A stretch of 64,000 nt of DNA, from assembly GCA_018881555.1 (NCBI GenBank), contig JACAXG010000065.1, positions 1,201,042 to 1,265,041 on the forward strand, in the 5' to 3' direction. This DNA comes from Amblyornis subalaris (Eukaryota > Chordata > Aves > Passeriformes > Ptilonorhynchidae). The stretch's first letter is position 1. Each line of letters opens with the position of its first letter. The notes beneath the pieces were generated by a model. The model made no database searches. It saw nothing but the letters and a program-made list of their open reading frames with translations, and was not told the origin of the DNA. Shown here piece by piece: positions 34,091-46,600 of this stretch. Made by a program: the position numbers and the translations under genes.

Positions 34091-35965
34091 CTGCTTTCTC
34101 TCCTTTTTTTTTTTTTGAAACTAGGGAAATTCTGNTTTTTTTCTAAGTATTGCTTTTAGGTCCACAAAATAAATAAAAAAAAAAATTGATCTTTTTAATC
34201 ATCTCTGGACTAATTTCAATTGGTCACATCATTCCTAAATTGTAGCAAAGACAGATTAAAATACCTCTATCGTATTACCTATATAAAAGAAAAGGGATGA
34301 AGGGAGCAAACTTTAAAGCAAGAGCATAACAGTTAGGACTTGTGAGTTGTAGTATCAAAATATCACAAATTATAGTTGGTAGAAATGTCTTATGTATCTC
34401 AAAGTTATTACAAGTTACATATTCATTCAACATACCAGCTGAATAAGAAATTCATTTCTTCAGTGTCTGCAAAACCCCGTCACTTCACAGAGAGCTAATG
34501 TCCTTATTTTTTAAAAATTCAGAAATATACAGAATGTCTATTCAAAGTAATTACAAAGAATAAAACTCTACCGCAATTTAAAGCAAGTTACAATGACATT
34601 GAAGAAACATGCACAAAGACTGAAAATATCCGGTGAATCAAGATTTTTCTTAAGTTTAATGGAAAGAAAACTTGGTCATGTGGTAGGATTGTTCCACCTC
34701 TCACAGATGTGTTCCTACATAATTGTGGGCCTTAATAAGGAACATTTGGATGTCTGCCTTAGATGCAGTTGTCACTACACTGAGGAGTTTCTTAATCTCA
34801 CTGAAATAGTTTAGGACAGAAAAAGCAGTTGAGAAAGTCAACTTTTCCTTTCCTATTCTCTTCTCCTGTAGAATTTTAACAGTTACTCAGTTTCAGTCTT
34901 CTTTCAAAGATGCAAGAAAACACAACACTTTTAGGAGACCCCCTCTTCCTCCCAGTTGTTGTCACATCATGTGAAAGCTGGGAGTTTAGAGAGAGTAAGT
35001 GTGTGACACCAAATGCTTTCTAGTTTGTGCTACCATGAAGCTAAAGACAGGCAGGCTGAGAAAAGGAGAAAAGATTCTCTGCTATGCTGAGTTTTTGTGC
35101 AGCTCAAGGCAGCCTCCATTAGCAAGGAAAGAAAATCTCCTGAGAAAGAACTGTAAAGAGTGATGAATTTCAGTTAACATACTGTCATACAGATCTAATT
35201 TACACATCAGGAAAATGCTCAAACACTACAGTGACACGCAAAGAAAAAAAGTCCGAAGGAAGAGACAGCTGTGGCATATTACACAAGGGATTTTGTATTT
35301 AACTTATAAATTTTTTAAGATTCTATCTGGTGAATGAGGAAAATGCTCTGTAGTACAAGGTGTCAAAAGCAGAGTAGAGCTTCTAGCTGTGATCTTCTTG
35401 CCCTGTGAAAGACTGAAGGCTCAGATAAGCTAAACTATAAGGGGATGCAGGGGAAGGAAAAAGGAGCCAAGATGGGCATTACTGTGTGGCCCAAATATAT
35501 TTTCAAATCCTATTTACTAAGGACAGGCTTCTCCATATCTATTTCAGGGTGCTCTGTGCCTTGGACATCTAAGGAATAAACATGCTGCTGCTAAAGATCA
35601 AAGAGTAAAAGACAATCTTGGAATATTGCTTCCTGCTAGCCTTGGAAGCACACGGGCTTGTCCTAATTAGAGTTGGAAAACGTACCTCCCTATGTGATAA
35701 GGATTTAGTTTGTGGCAAAGGTCCAATTTAATATTAAACTGACACTACTTTTCATCTTGGCTGCAAGGTCATGCAGAAGAACACAATCAAGAAGTTAGGA
35801 AGCCCACTGAAAGTTTACAGAGGACCCTCCTAAGTCGTACTGNTTAATGATTAACTGTTTCTTAGTATTACAGATGGCAGCAAGATGCAACAAAATGAAA
35901 ACATGATGGAAGAAAATTCTGAATTCTAATCCAGTCTTTACTAATCACTAAAGTTTGCATCGTGG

Positions 35966-36020
35966 CGGGTTTTTTTGTTTTTTTTTTTTTAAAGAAGACC
36001 AAAACCAAAAAAACCCCACC
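35966..36020. repeat. Poly-T/poly-A low-complexity patch
   Basis: A long T run is followed by AAACCAAAAAAACCCC-type sequence. The two halves are roughly complementary and could pair. Confidence 0.6.
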
Positions 36021-37410
36021 CCTCCAACAAAAAAGCAAACAACCAACCAGGAAGGGCACTTTAATAAGAAGAAAATCAAGATCCTCAATTTAGGCCAGAA
36101 TAACCAACTGCAAGGAGGATATCTTACTAGGTTATAGTGCAGGAAAGACCTAGAGTCTAAGTCTGCGTGAACAGATGTAAAGCTTTGAGAGCACAAAAAT
36201 CTTCCTTACTGCTTATTACAGTTTAGAATTCAGCTGGAGTTCTCTACCCAGTTTTGAGTATTGCCCTTCAAATTGAGTCAAACATATGAACTAATTGGAA
36301 TGAATGAGTTCAGAGAAGAGAATCAAGAATGATCTGAGTTTAAATGCAAAATATACAAGAAAATATTAAAATAACTGGGAATATTTCAGTTAATAAGAGG
36401 AGACACAATTAAAAAAAAACANCACGCACACCCTCCACAACACAAAGCATAAGAATTACCTTTAAGAAAAACAGAAATAAGCTGTTTCCCAAACCATTTA
36501 TAGTTGTGTATGAAAATGGCTTTAAATTACAATAGAGGGGATTCAAGTACATTACTGTTGTTACAGCTGTAAAGTTTTTCTTAATGAGCATACAAATAAG
36601 TTATGTGGGGAGATTAGTCTGCCTACACTGGAGGTCTCCAAAAAGATTGTACAAACACTTCTGCAATTCCCACACCCATATAGCTGACCCCATACAAGAT
36701 ATATATTCTTGCTTGTTTTCTGATGACTCGTTATTGTAATTCAAAACAAGCCATTTAGGAATTGAAAATTCAATATATTTCAAAATTTGCCACGCAGTAT
36801 TCTTCTACATTATTATTATTAGTATACCTTCAAATCCTTGAGGCATGCTATTGCTTATAACTTCCCAGAAACAATTATATAAGAAAACAAATTATAATAA
36901 CAGATGTGTGAAGAAACATAAGGTTCCTCCAGTAACATTAACGCCACAACAGGAAANTGAAAATCTAGCTGCTGATTTATGAAACATAGCATGCCACAGA
37001 AAGAGAGGAACCTGAGCACCAAGACAAACACGGTGCCCGCTAGATTTCCTCACCAGCTCTCCCGAGAGAAAAGTTTAGATTGCTGCAATGGGGGAACGAA
37101 TCACACCAGAAATGGAACCTTCACCCGCCAGTTACGCAGGAATCAACATCAGGCATTACGGCTCCTCAAAGCTAACACCCTTCATTCTCCCCTATCTTCC
37201 TTGTAATTTTGGAAAACAAGTCCTTAAGCAGAACAAAATAAAAGATTTATGATGGTGAAGCAGGGCTGGCTTAAGAAGAAACCTATGTTCTGCTGGAGGG
37301 CCCTGAGACCTCTGGGACTGACACCAACACCCCCCCAACAGGACACACGTAAATCCAGGTTTTAGAAACCTAAAAGCAGGTAGCGAGGCGGCCCTTAGGG
37401 ACAGCAGACC

Positions 37411-37469
37411 GTGCACGCACGCACACATACGCACATACTCCTATACACAAACATACATACACACACACC
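37411..37469. repeat. CA-rich imperfect microsatellite beside the ZNF770 promoter
   Basis: GCACGCACGCACACATACGC is followed by CATA and CACA units up to the edge of the CpG island. Alternating purine-pyrimidine DNA of this kind is Z-prone and usually length-variable. Confidence 0.8.
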
Positions 37470-37479
37470 CGGGGGCCGC

Positions 37480-37965
37480 TCTCGCCCGGTGCACAGCGGG
37501 TCCCCGCTGGGCCCGCGGCCGCCCGGCCCCGCCGCGCCTCCCCCGCACAGCCCCCCGGGAGCCCCCCGGCACAGCCCGGCCCCGGCCCCGGCCCCAGCCC
37601 CGACCCCAGCCCCGACCCCAGCCCCGACCCCGCGGTGCCCCGGGGCTCGGCAGCGCCACGCCAGGGCCGTGCTCGGCCCAGGGCAAGGGCGCGGACCGGC
37701 GACGAAGGAGGGAGCGACCTGGAGAAGCAGCTACCGCACCACCACCTTCCTCATCTCTCCCGGGATTGCTGCCGCCTAAACTCTTCCCCCCGGATGGCAT
37801 CAGGACAAGGGAAACCCGGTCCGGAGCTTTCCGTTCCCCCGCGCAATCCGGCCCCGCCCGCCGCCGCCGCTGGGGCCGGGGCCGGGGCCGGGACGGTGAG
37901 GCGCCCCCCGGGTTCATTTTTGCCCAGGCAGAAAATGCCCGCGGGTCTGCTAATGGATTTTGAGT
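37480..37965 (-). promoter_or_regulatory. ZNF770: ZNF770 CpG-island promoter and noncoding first-exon region
   Basis: A CpG- and GC-rich island lies about 4.6 kb upstream of the ZNF770 coding exon with no TATA box. It is the only island near the gene, and a spliced coding exon needs an upstream first exon, so this is the likely start. Reading the minus strand, 37574-37632 is a run of GGGG units spaced by TC, CT or CC. On the plus strand 37871-37894 has repeated GGGGCC units. Transcription could also run outward on the plus strand, but no plus-strand gene is visible. The exact start and donor cannot be read. Confidence 0.75.
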
Positions 37966-38404
37966 CGGTGTGACACGTTGTTCCGTACAAATAAGACACA
38001 TTTTCTACTTCAGCATCCTAAAAGCAAATAACCGATTCCCGGTGGTTGTGGGGTTGCAACTAAAGCACGATGGCAGAGTTATACCATGTTGTGTGCTAAA
38101 CTCATGGGAAGGCCAAACCTACTGGCCTAAAAGGCCAGGAAATGGTGGCTGGAAGGGAAGAGGAAAAGAGACACTTGGCCGGGAATTCTAAAACCATCTT
38201 CGACAACACCTGCACACAAAGGTGACAGTTTTGCCTCCTCTGCAGTAGAGAGGGATCAAACANGTGCAGGAGCTCATGGGCTGGAGGATGGACGGGTGCC
38301 CTGCAGTAGTCAGATCTCCCTTGGTGGCCACAGCTTGGCTGAGGGTACTTCAGAGGAATGGGCAGCAAAGGGCTGAAGACATACGGAAAAAGGCAGAAAC
38401 CATT
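37966..38404. other. Unclassified stretch between the ZNF770 island and CR1
   Basis: No gene, repeat or regulatory motif that I can name is visible here. Confidence 0.5.
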
Positions 38405-38907
38405 TACAGNTGGGTCCTGCATCCAGCTCTGGGGTCCCCAGCACAGCAATGACACGACCCTGCTGGACCAAATCCAGAAGAGGCCACAAAAAACATCAAG
38501 GGGCTGGAGCACCTCTCCTGTGGAGACAGACTGAGAGAGTTGGGGTTGTTCAGCCTGGAGAAGAGAAGGATTTGGGGAGACCCTACAGCAGCCTTCCTGT
38601 TCTTAAAGGAGGCTTGTAAGACTTTCCAAGGCCCATAGTGATAGGACAAGGAGCAAGTTTTAAACTGAAAGTGGGTAGATTTAGATTGGACATAAGGAAT
38701 AAATATCGCACAAATAAGAGTGGTAGCACTGGAACAGGTTGCCCAGAAGCTATGGATGCCCCATCCCTGGGAGTGTTCAAGGCCAGGTTGAATGGGCTTT
38801 AAGCAACCTGGTCTAGTGAAAGTCCCTGTCCACAGCAAGGGGTTAGGCTACATAATCTGGGTTTGGTTCCTGCCAAACCAAATCACTCTATGATTCTGTG
38901 ATTCTGC
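38405..38907 (+). mobile_element. CR1 LINE 3' fragment
   Basis: The stretch has the CR1 order CATCCAGCTCTGGGGTCCCC, CAAATCCAGAAGAGGCCACA, GTTCAGCCTGGAGAAGAGAA, GATAGGACAAGGAGCAA and ACAGGTTGCCCAGAAGC. It ends in CTATGATTCTGTGATTCTG, a well-preserved tandem tail. It is 5'-truncated without a reverse transcriptase ORF and looks younger than the other copies here. Its antisense frames of 136 and 144 codons are shadows of the repeat. Confidence 0.95.
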
Positions 38908-40149
38908 CTCATAAAAGAACATGTAAATGGCACAGCCAAATGTAAGAGATTCATTGTAAATGTCTGTTAATAAAACACAAGGACATGGATGAGGCTGGTT
39001 ATGTTGTCCCCCTTGGGACAGAGAATTTCTAGTCACTAGACTTCCAACTTAGCCACCTGCATTTATGGCTCACTATAGACTCTATTAGTCAAATCTTAAA
39101 CTCTTTACCAAAAGTCCACACAAAGACAGATTGCAGATTTTTTCAATTTTTTTTATTTATTATTTTTAAGATATCTGCCCTATCCCAGGAATTACAGAGG
39201 ATCAGTAGATGTCTTCTATGCTTTCCTTTTTCCTTTAAAAAAAAAAAAGACACCTCACCAAAACCCACCTTTTTAAACATCAGAAAATTGATTTGACCAT
39301 CTTTGTTAGTGAAATTGCAACACTGAAGACAGTATAAGTCATTCCGAGATAAAGTTAATCAGAGGTTTATTTTTTCATACAGATGCATTTTCCTAAGGTC
39401 TTTGCTTATTTTCTTTTGTTCATGCAGACTGAAATGAAACAAATAATTATTTGCACATGCAGCATTAATTTCTTAGAGAAACATGACTGCCTCATCCTTT
39501 TTCAGCTGTGCTTTTGCCAAGATTCCCTCTCTGTACAATGGATGAGGCTAGGATCTGATTCCTAGCAGGAGGAATGGAAGAAGGCAGAACAGACAAAAAA
39601 ATCAAAGATGTAAATTAGTAAAGTTTTAAAGAGGTTGCAGTAACTTGTATTGTCTTTCTGCTCTGGGTGTTAAGCCCTCTCTCCCAGTCCTACTGGGAAT
39701 TCAAGAGGAAATCATCTATGCTGAGGAAACGTCAAACAACTGCTGTATATATATAAAAAAAAAATTGTTTACTCAGGAATGTTGTATACATCAGTGAAAA
39801 AGAAGTTGGCAGCCTTTACAGGCCTAAGGATAACACAATTTTGCAGGCCCTGGTGTCTCTGAAGAACTGTCATCGAGATACCTCAAAATGTCCTTTTTTG
39901 ATAACCTAGAAACAAATGTCTGTAGAACAATCACTGCTTCTTAGCTTAGAAATGTTAGAAATCAAATCAGTCTCATCACCAGTAGTATAAATAACCTCTG
40001 ACCTAGTTTGCAACACATAAGCCAAATTTTAACACTACACAACAAAATTGATTTCCATTTAAGCTTAAATGCTCAAGCAGACAGTTTAGCTAGTGTTGAT
40101 CATTGCTTCAATAGCATACAGTCACATAGTAATCTCACTGAAAAGAAGC

Positions 40150-40320
40150 CAAGTCTTGTGGTTAAAATGGGGATTGGGATAGCCTAGAGCTGAAAGCTTG
40201 GAAACACTATATGACCACAGGCAAGTCACTTAGACTTCTAGATGTCAATCCCCCAGCTATAAAAAGTGCGTAATAATTGCCACATGCATATCATAAAGCT
40301 ATTCAGAAATATTATTAATC
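40150..40320 (+). mobile_element. Ancient MIR/CORE-type SINE fragment
   Basis: The phrase TATATGACCACAGGCAAGTC followed by ACTTAGACTTCTAGATGTCA, then CCCCAGCTATAAAAAGTGCG and TAATAATTGCCACATG, follows the MIR core in order. The core has 'TGTGACCTTGGGCAAGTCAC', 'TTAACCTCT..TGCC', a C/T-rich part, 'TGTAAAATGGGG' and 'ATAATAAT'. The CATAAAGCTATTCAGAAA part may correspond to 'CATAGGGTTGTTGTGAGG'. MIR-like copies in birds are old amniote relics. Confidence 0.65.
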
Positions 40321-41318
40321 CTTTAATAACTGCAGATCACCTGAATATATATATCTTTTTAAAGCATCTCCTTCATTTTAAAGTATATCCAGCCTTAGCA
40401 GCCTGTTCATGAAACCTCTGGTCTGGCCTGAAGCAAGCACACAAGCAGCTGAGTTCTGCATGGGCCTGATAACAAACTAGTGTAGCAGANCCACAGCTGG
40501 TGTAGATTGTTGTAGCTCTTGATTTTAATGAAGCTGTTGAAATGAATACCAGCTGAGAATCTTCTTGTGTAGTTCTGGAAGTTAGCAGAAAGTGTAATCC
40601 AAAAATACTAAATTCAATCCTAGCCCAGTTATAACAAAACAGGTGAATTCATTCAATATGTTTTTGTAGAAAACACTGCAAACACAGTCAATGATATGTT
40701 TTTATGATGCCAAAGAAAAAATAGGAAGCGTTTGTAGGAAATAATGTTGCAACGTTCTAGCAGCAATGCAAGACCTCCTAGGAGTGGAAAGTGGATTTAT
40801 TTTAAATCCAAACAGATTTCAGCTATCCACCTATGCCTTCTTGCCACATCTCGNTTGTGGATATGTCTTTTTGTAACCTGACCATGCTTATTTTCACAAT
40901 CCTGTCCCATTTCAACAAGTCATTGGGATTTACTCGCTGCCCTTTGCTCCTCATCTTGTGTCCTGCAAAGCTGTAGGTAGATATNTGCTGGGATTTTGAT
41001 GACCTGTTAATCTAGGTGCAATGGATACACACCATTCTTGTAACTGTTCTCCAGGTGGTTTTTCCTTCTGATGCTTCCACACCCAGGTGTTGTTATTCAT
41101 TCTCCGTGCACACTAATATTAACATTTTGTAACAGTTTTCTACATACTGAGAATATGCAGAATACGCAAAATGTGCATGCTTTGGTGTACACATTATCCT
41201 TGTTTTCCTTATCTAGTTTAGGTTATATTCAACAAATAATAAACCAGGAGCATACAGAAACAATCTGCATGATTGTTATCTAACTTGGCACTTGAGAGGT
41301 CAAACAGATATCACATAG

Positions 41319-41352
41319 CTCTAGTGATGGCTATAGTGATAGCTATAGTGTT
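41319..41352. repeat. Short tandem of TAGTGATRGCTA units
   Basis: Three near-copies of a 12-base unit (CTAGTGATGGCT, ATAGTGATAGCT, ATAGTGTTACAT) follow one another. Confidence 0.6.
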
Positions 41353-43259
41353 ACATGTACAGTTCTTTTTTTAATTTTTTTTTTCAAAGAAAATGAAATG
41401 TAAAANATAAACAGTGAAAGAATGCCTAAACTTTCTTTAAAGAAACAATACAATACAAAGCACAATACAATAGTTTCACTGGCTAGTGCTGAATTTCAAG
41501 ATCCTGAAATGCTGAGTTGTTCCTTCCTTTGTGAAAGAAAACTTTACACAAGAACATAAGTTTTACGATCCTTTTACTGTTTTATTCTAAATGCATATTG
41601 CTCCACTTCTTGTAGAAGGCACTCCATCTGGAGTAGGTATTAGCACCTCTGTCTCAATTTCAACAAAAAATGAGTGATTACTCTTTTTGTGGGTATACAC
41701 TGTAGTCCATTGATATGGAAAGCCAGACCTCATTCAAATAAATTTCAATTCTCTTTAATTTTTAGGAAGTATAAGATTTTGCCTTAAAATATTGTGAAGA
41801 TGCCTCTGCAAGCTGACAGTTGGCAATTCAATTACATGAGTTGTGAGGACAGTCTGTGAATTAACTGCAACACATTATCATTAATCTGCTTTTGTAAGGT
41901 GTTCCCTACTTTAAACACGTGCTGTATCTGCAACGTGTTACAGCAATTTCCCTGGTGTTATTTTTATTGTGTTATAGGCTAAATAGACACATAACACAGT
42001 ATATAACTTGCTAATGTGTCAATTAATGCCACCTCAGGGCTGCAGCAAATTGCAAAGGCTTTTAAAACTGTGAATATGCATTTCATGTTAGTCTTAGGTT
42101 TCTTCCTTTTTCTGTTGTCCTATTTTCTGCCTTTTTTTTCCCTAAATAGTCCATCTTAAAGCCCTCTGGTGCATAACAATGAATTGCCTTGAGGGGAGAT
42201 AGTTGTTTAATGAATCTCAGAAATATGTATTCTACACAAGCAAGTATCATATTTTATTTGATTAAGTGCTGTGTGGCAAGAGCTCCATAAATTCTCTCTG
42301 TATGCTCAAAACAGAAAACAACTTTTAGTGACATTTTTGAGAAAAGTAAAATTTATTCAGCCAGACTTATAAAAAGGTAAGGAAAAGAAAAAGAAATTTT
42401 AAAAGGATATGATGAAATTTTAGAGGCAACACATTTAATTCTATGAAATGTAAGAATAATTATATTTCAGTATCTTTAAGTTACAGTTGTGCCTAACTGC
42501 AATCACTTTAATTAACTTTTGGCTTTGTCTAGCAATATGTTTTTCTTCATTTAGCAGTATATTTCAAAATAATTTTCTTATCTGGTATAATGTATTTGAA
42601 ACTGATACACAAATCAGTGTATGTAGATGTTCATTTGTTGAGTGAAAAACCCACAAATTGCTGGCTCACAGCCCTTAATCTCTGGAATCCCTTAAGAATC
42701 CCTGCTTTGAAATTAGTTGCAGGCTCTATCAATTATATCTGTTTAAATGGACAAACCTAATTACTNCAGAAGAGCAATTGATTTTTAAATTACCACTGAT
42801 TGCACAGTGGGTATCTCAGTGGGAAGACAGGTACATTCAGGCTCTCAAATGGAATCAATGTATTAATTAATCTACAGATTGACATACTCCATAGAAAGTT
42901 CCCCTTCTCTTCACCTCCTTCCTGTAGATTCATTTGTTTCAATTTAAAAGAAATTTCTGATTATATAGAAGTGAAAAATTAAAATGCAATATAAAATTGC
43001 ACATGCTGTGCCTAATATGTGAGTTTTAAGTTTCTGACTTTGCACATCCGGTGCCATTTGCTGGCTTAGGTGGCCTCTGAGTGATAAAGTATTCCTTACA
43101 ACACTGTAATGTTAAATTGTGCAATATAATTCAAAGGTATGTATGCATGCAGGAGCTAAAAATGACTTTTCATAAAATGGAAACTGATTCCTTTCATGGA
43201 ACCAGCAAAATGAACATAAACAAAACCAGATCTGGAGAAAACAAGCATGTTCTCAGTAC

Positions 43260-43680
43260 TGTGCGTGCTGTTGGGCTCCCCAGTACAAGAGAGAGCTGGA
43301 CATGCTGGAACGAGTCCAGCAAAAAGCCACTAAGCCTGTCTAAGATGATTAAGTAGCATCTGTTCTATGAGGAGAAGCTCAAAAAGCTGTGACTGTTTAG
43401 CTTCAGAAAGAGAAGGCTTAGCAGTGATCTTATCAATGTGTTCAAATACATAATGGGAGGGAGGGAAGAAGCTGGAGCTGGACTCCTCTCAGTGGTCACC
43501 ACTGCAAGGGCAAGAGGCAAGAGGCACAGACTGAAACCCAGTAAATTTCACCTAAACATGAGCAAAAAATACCCAACTTTTTTGCTTTGACAATGGAAAA
43601 ACACTGCAAGAGGTTGCCCAGAGACATTGTGGGGTCTCCATCCTTGGAGATATTAGGGACAAAATTAAATGCAGTTGATG
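43260..43680 (+). mobile_element. CR1 LINE 3' fragment (older subfamily)
   Basis: The stretch shows GGGCTCCCCAGTACAAGAGA, CATGCTGGAACGAGTCCAGC, ATGAGGAGAAGCTC, TTCAGAAAGAGAAGGCTTAG, TCTTATCAATGTGTTCAAAT, CTCAGTGGTCACCACTGCAA and GGTTGCCCAGAGACATTGTG. This is the CR1 3' region of the subfamily with the 'TCTTATCAATGTGTATAAAT' module. It is 5'-truncated, decayed and lacks a clear octamer tail. Confidence 0.9.
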
Positions 43681-46600
43681 GAGGTTTGAAAGACAAAAAT
43701 ATCTAACATTTAAACTGGCTTCTGGTTCTGTGGGACCACAGCTTCAGTTAAGGAGAAATAAATGAGCTGGGAACACAGTAGTCAAAATTACTGCTGGACA
43801 GATCAGTTTCTGTATCACTCCCTGGGAAAGAAGTGTCAATAAGAATATTTGGAACCAGTTATCCCTGGTTGTGGTAGACAATACTGAATGATTACTGAAG
43901 CAAATATAGCTCATTCTATTTCAGAACTGATTTACATTTGATTTTTGCAAGTGTTATGCGCACTAAAGGATAGCTGGTCATAAAAACAACCTTTTAAGTG
44001 ATCATGTACAGATTACATTTTGGGGGGTTTTTTAAAATTTTTTTTGCTGGTGGATTAATAGAAGTTGGTCTTCAGGTTTATTGATTTGAAAAAGAAGGGT
44101 GAACTTCAAGAAATTAGAATTAATTAAACCATCAAGGAAAGCTAAACATCAGTGATGCAAAGTATAGTGGTGAAATAAGATTTACCGAAAGTCAAACATT
44201 ATTAGTCTTAAAAAATATGTAATAAAAGGTTTTTCATCCACACAAATTTAAGAAAACATTAAGTGACATCCCTGTGCACTGAAGATGAAGGAGCAATGGA
44301 GGATAAACTATGCATGGTTCAAAATGCATTTGAATATTTTGCCTCCATATTGGTAGGTGAGAGGAGAGGGAGACTGAGAATCTAAAGTAGCAGCAAATCT
44401 GAAAGGCTTGAAGTGAAACAATTAGGAAAGCTGTATGTTTATTTTTCCAGAAATATAACAGCAGTAGAACATGAAACACTTGATGACCTGTGGCAGCAGG
44501 AAATTGGATTTGATGAGCCACAAAATCCTTTCCATTCTTAAACTCCAGTGTCCCTGTATTGACTTGCCCAAAAACTCCTGTCTGTCAATACAATTAGTTT
44601 TATCTACATCACGGAGAATCTTGACAAATCAAATTGTCAAATTATCAAATTACTTGATAACTCAAGAAATATGTTGAAATTTAATAGATGTGCTTAACGT
44701 CAACTCAAGTCATATTGCAGGGAGGATAAAATTTTTAGCTTGGAGAAAAATACATTTTTGGCTTCTAAGGCTAGATATCTACTTGCGTAAGATCTGTAGG
44801 ATTGGATATTAAGGTAAAAGACATTTTCCATCTCACAGTGGTCCACCCTGCTGACTTCAGCTTTAAATTACTTGAACATGAGTTAACAAAAAGAAGAAAA
44901 TAGAAAATTGGTAAATTTTACACACCTGCCAAGTCCTCCAGTTATTATAATATATTATGGGTGCTCATGTCAGCCTACACATTTACTTTTGTGTCCTTGA
45001 CTATTCCAGAACTGTCACGAGAGTTTAACACCTTTAAATGCCAGCCCACATCTCTCTACTGGCCTTTGCATTTGAGAAATAGGAAATGCTGATTTTTCAG
45101 GGTCCCATCCCTTACTTCCACAGATTGTCTACCTTTTACTATATGCTATGGACATTGTCAGCTTTCTATTTGTAGTTTAAGTACTCTTGAGGTCCCTTAT
45201 GTGAAACCATATATCTTGGATGTCTGGTCAATCCTAAGAGCTCCATGTGATCCTCTTAAAATCTGGAAGTAGCTGCATTTCCATTTTTGACAATCTGAAT
45301 TTCTTCTCTTCACCATCCTTCTCTATCCTTGCCCTAGTGGTGATTTTGGGACTTTTCTAGGACTAAGTCCAAACAACTTTGTTTGCTTGACATCAATCAT
45401 CTGATAACACTTCACAGACTGATAGCATAAGCAACCTGACAGGCATAGGCATGAATTTCCAGCAGCTGTCTTCACATAACGTACATTCCTGAGTTAGCCT
45501 GAAGAAGAATCAGCTTTCTTCCTAGTTGTAGTGAGTTGGCTGCCCAAAGCTAACCCTTAAAGATTTCCACAGTCGAACAGTATGGATAAATGATATGTTT
45601 GGCTTCAAAACTGACTCTGACACTGCATCTGCCCAGCAGTGTGATCACTACTGTACAGTTATTCTGAAAATCCTGATGCATTCCTTAGTTTCTAACTTTT
45701 TCTGCTTGAACCCTCAGTCAGAAAGCAAATAATGTTACTAACAACTTCCTGAGCTCTGTGGTCTGAGTCTGGTAACTTTCCATTCAAACTCTTGTTTCAG
45801 TAAGTCAAAAGCTGAAGGTGCTTCACTATGTAGAGTCTACCTTTGATCCACAAAAAGCATGCCACAATTTTGCCATCCTATAATGAATTCTGAGTTTACA
45901 TGGGACATTTGTTTCTATATATCTTCTACACATCTTTTGTATGGTAACAACTTAATAACTTCAAAAAGATAAGAAGTCTTCATAACCTGTAGAAGTTCCA
46001 CCAACGAACACATGAAGTAGACAATCCCAGCACCTAAAAGTCATCTGGCAGAGACCAGTACAATATATAGAAAGATTACAAACCAAAACACCAGTCCAAA
46101 CAGAAGGTTTCCTTTCTGTTACTGAATGCTGACAACTGGAATGAAAGAAAAATGGTTCCATGTGTCCCATTACTTGCCTTAGCACATTTTGGGTACCCAA
46201 TGACCACAAACCAACCTCTTATGTTTTACCCAGGTTTATGAGTTAGAGAAAAGGATGCTCACTCACTAGTCACAAACATCTGAATTTCAAGATGAATGAT
46301 TGATTAACTAAGAATGCTGTAATTACCTGCTGATCAGCAATAGTCAGAGTTGGCCAATTCACAACGGCTTTACTGCTCTTCTCCACAGTCCTGCATCATC
46401 CTGTGTGTTTGTCTGAGTGGACCATAGGATTTCTCTCAGTTCCACTCAGTGTTTGCTGAGCCATGTCTTCATTTATATCTTCAGAATCTTTGTTTTAATG
46501 TCATAGCATACCTTCAGATGTTTTTTTCCGGAGACTATCTATATTAATCACTGTAAAGAATAACAGATCTTCACTGTTTTCTCCAGGCCACCTGCCAGTA

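Larger units (their letters stand above)
32995..37479 (-). other. ZNF770: ZNF770 5' intron region
   Basis: The stretch lies between the coding-exon acceptor and the CpG-island promoter and probably holds the first intron and perhaps a small noncoding exon. I could not fix the donor; a CTG/GTGAGG site on the minus strand near 37050 is one possibility. Contents are an old CR1/L3-like fragment near 33880-34090, a poly-T/poly-A low-complexity patch near 35966-36020 and a CA-rich microsatellite at 37411-37469. The rest is unremarkable AT-rich sequence. Confidence 0.5.

Noticed and set aside
37441..38001. 186-codon minus-strand frame and 112-122-codon plus frames in the ZNF770 island
   Set aside because: They arise from the GGGG/CCCC tandem and high GC; Gly/Arg- or Pro/Ala-rich with no recognised domain.
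38102..38838. 136- and 144-codon antisense frames
   Set aside because: They lie in the CR1 copy at 38405-38907 or next to it and read its noncoding antisense strand.
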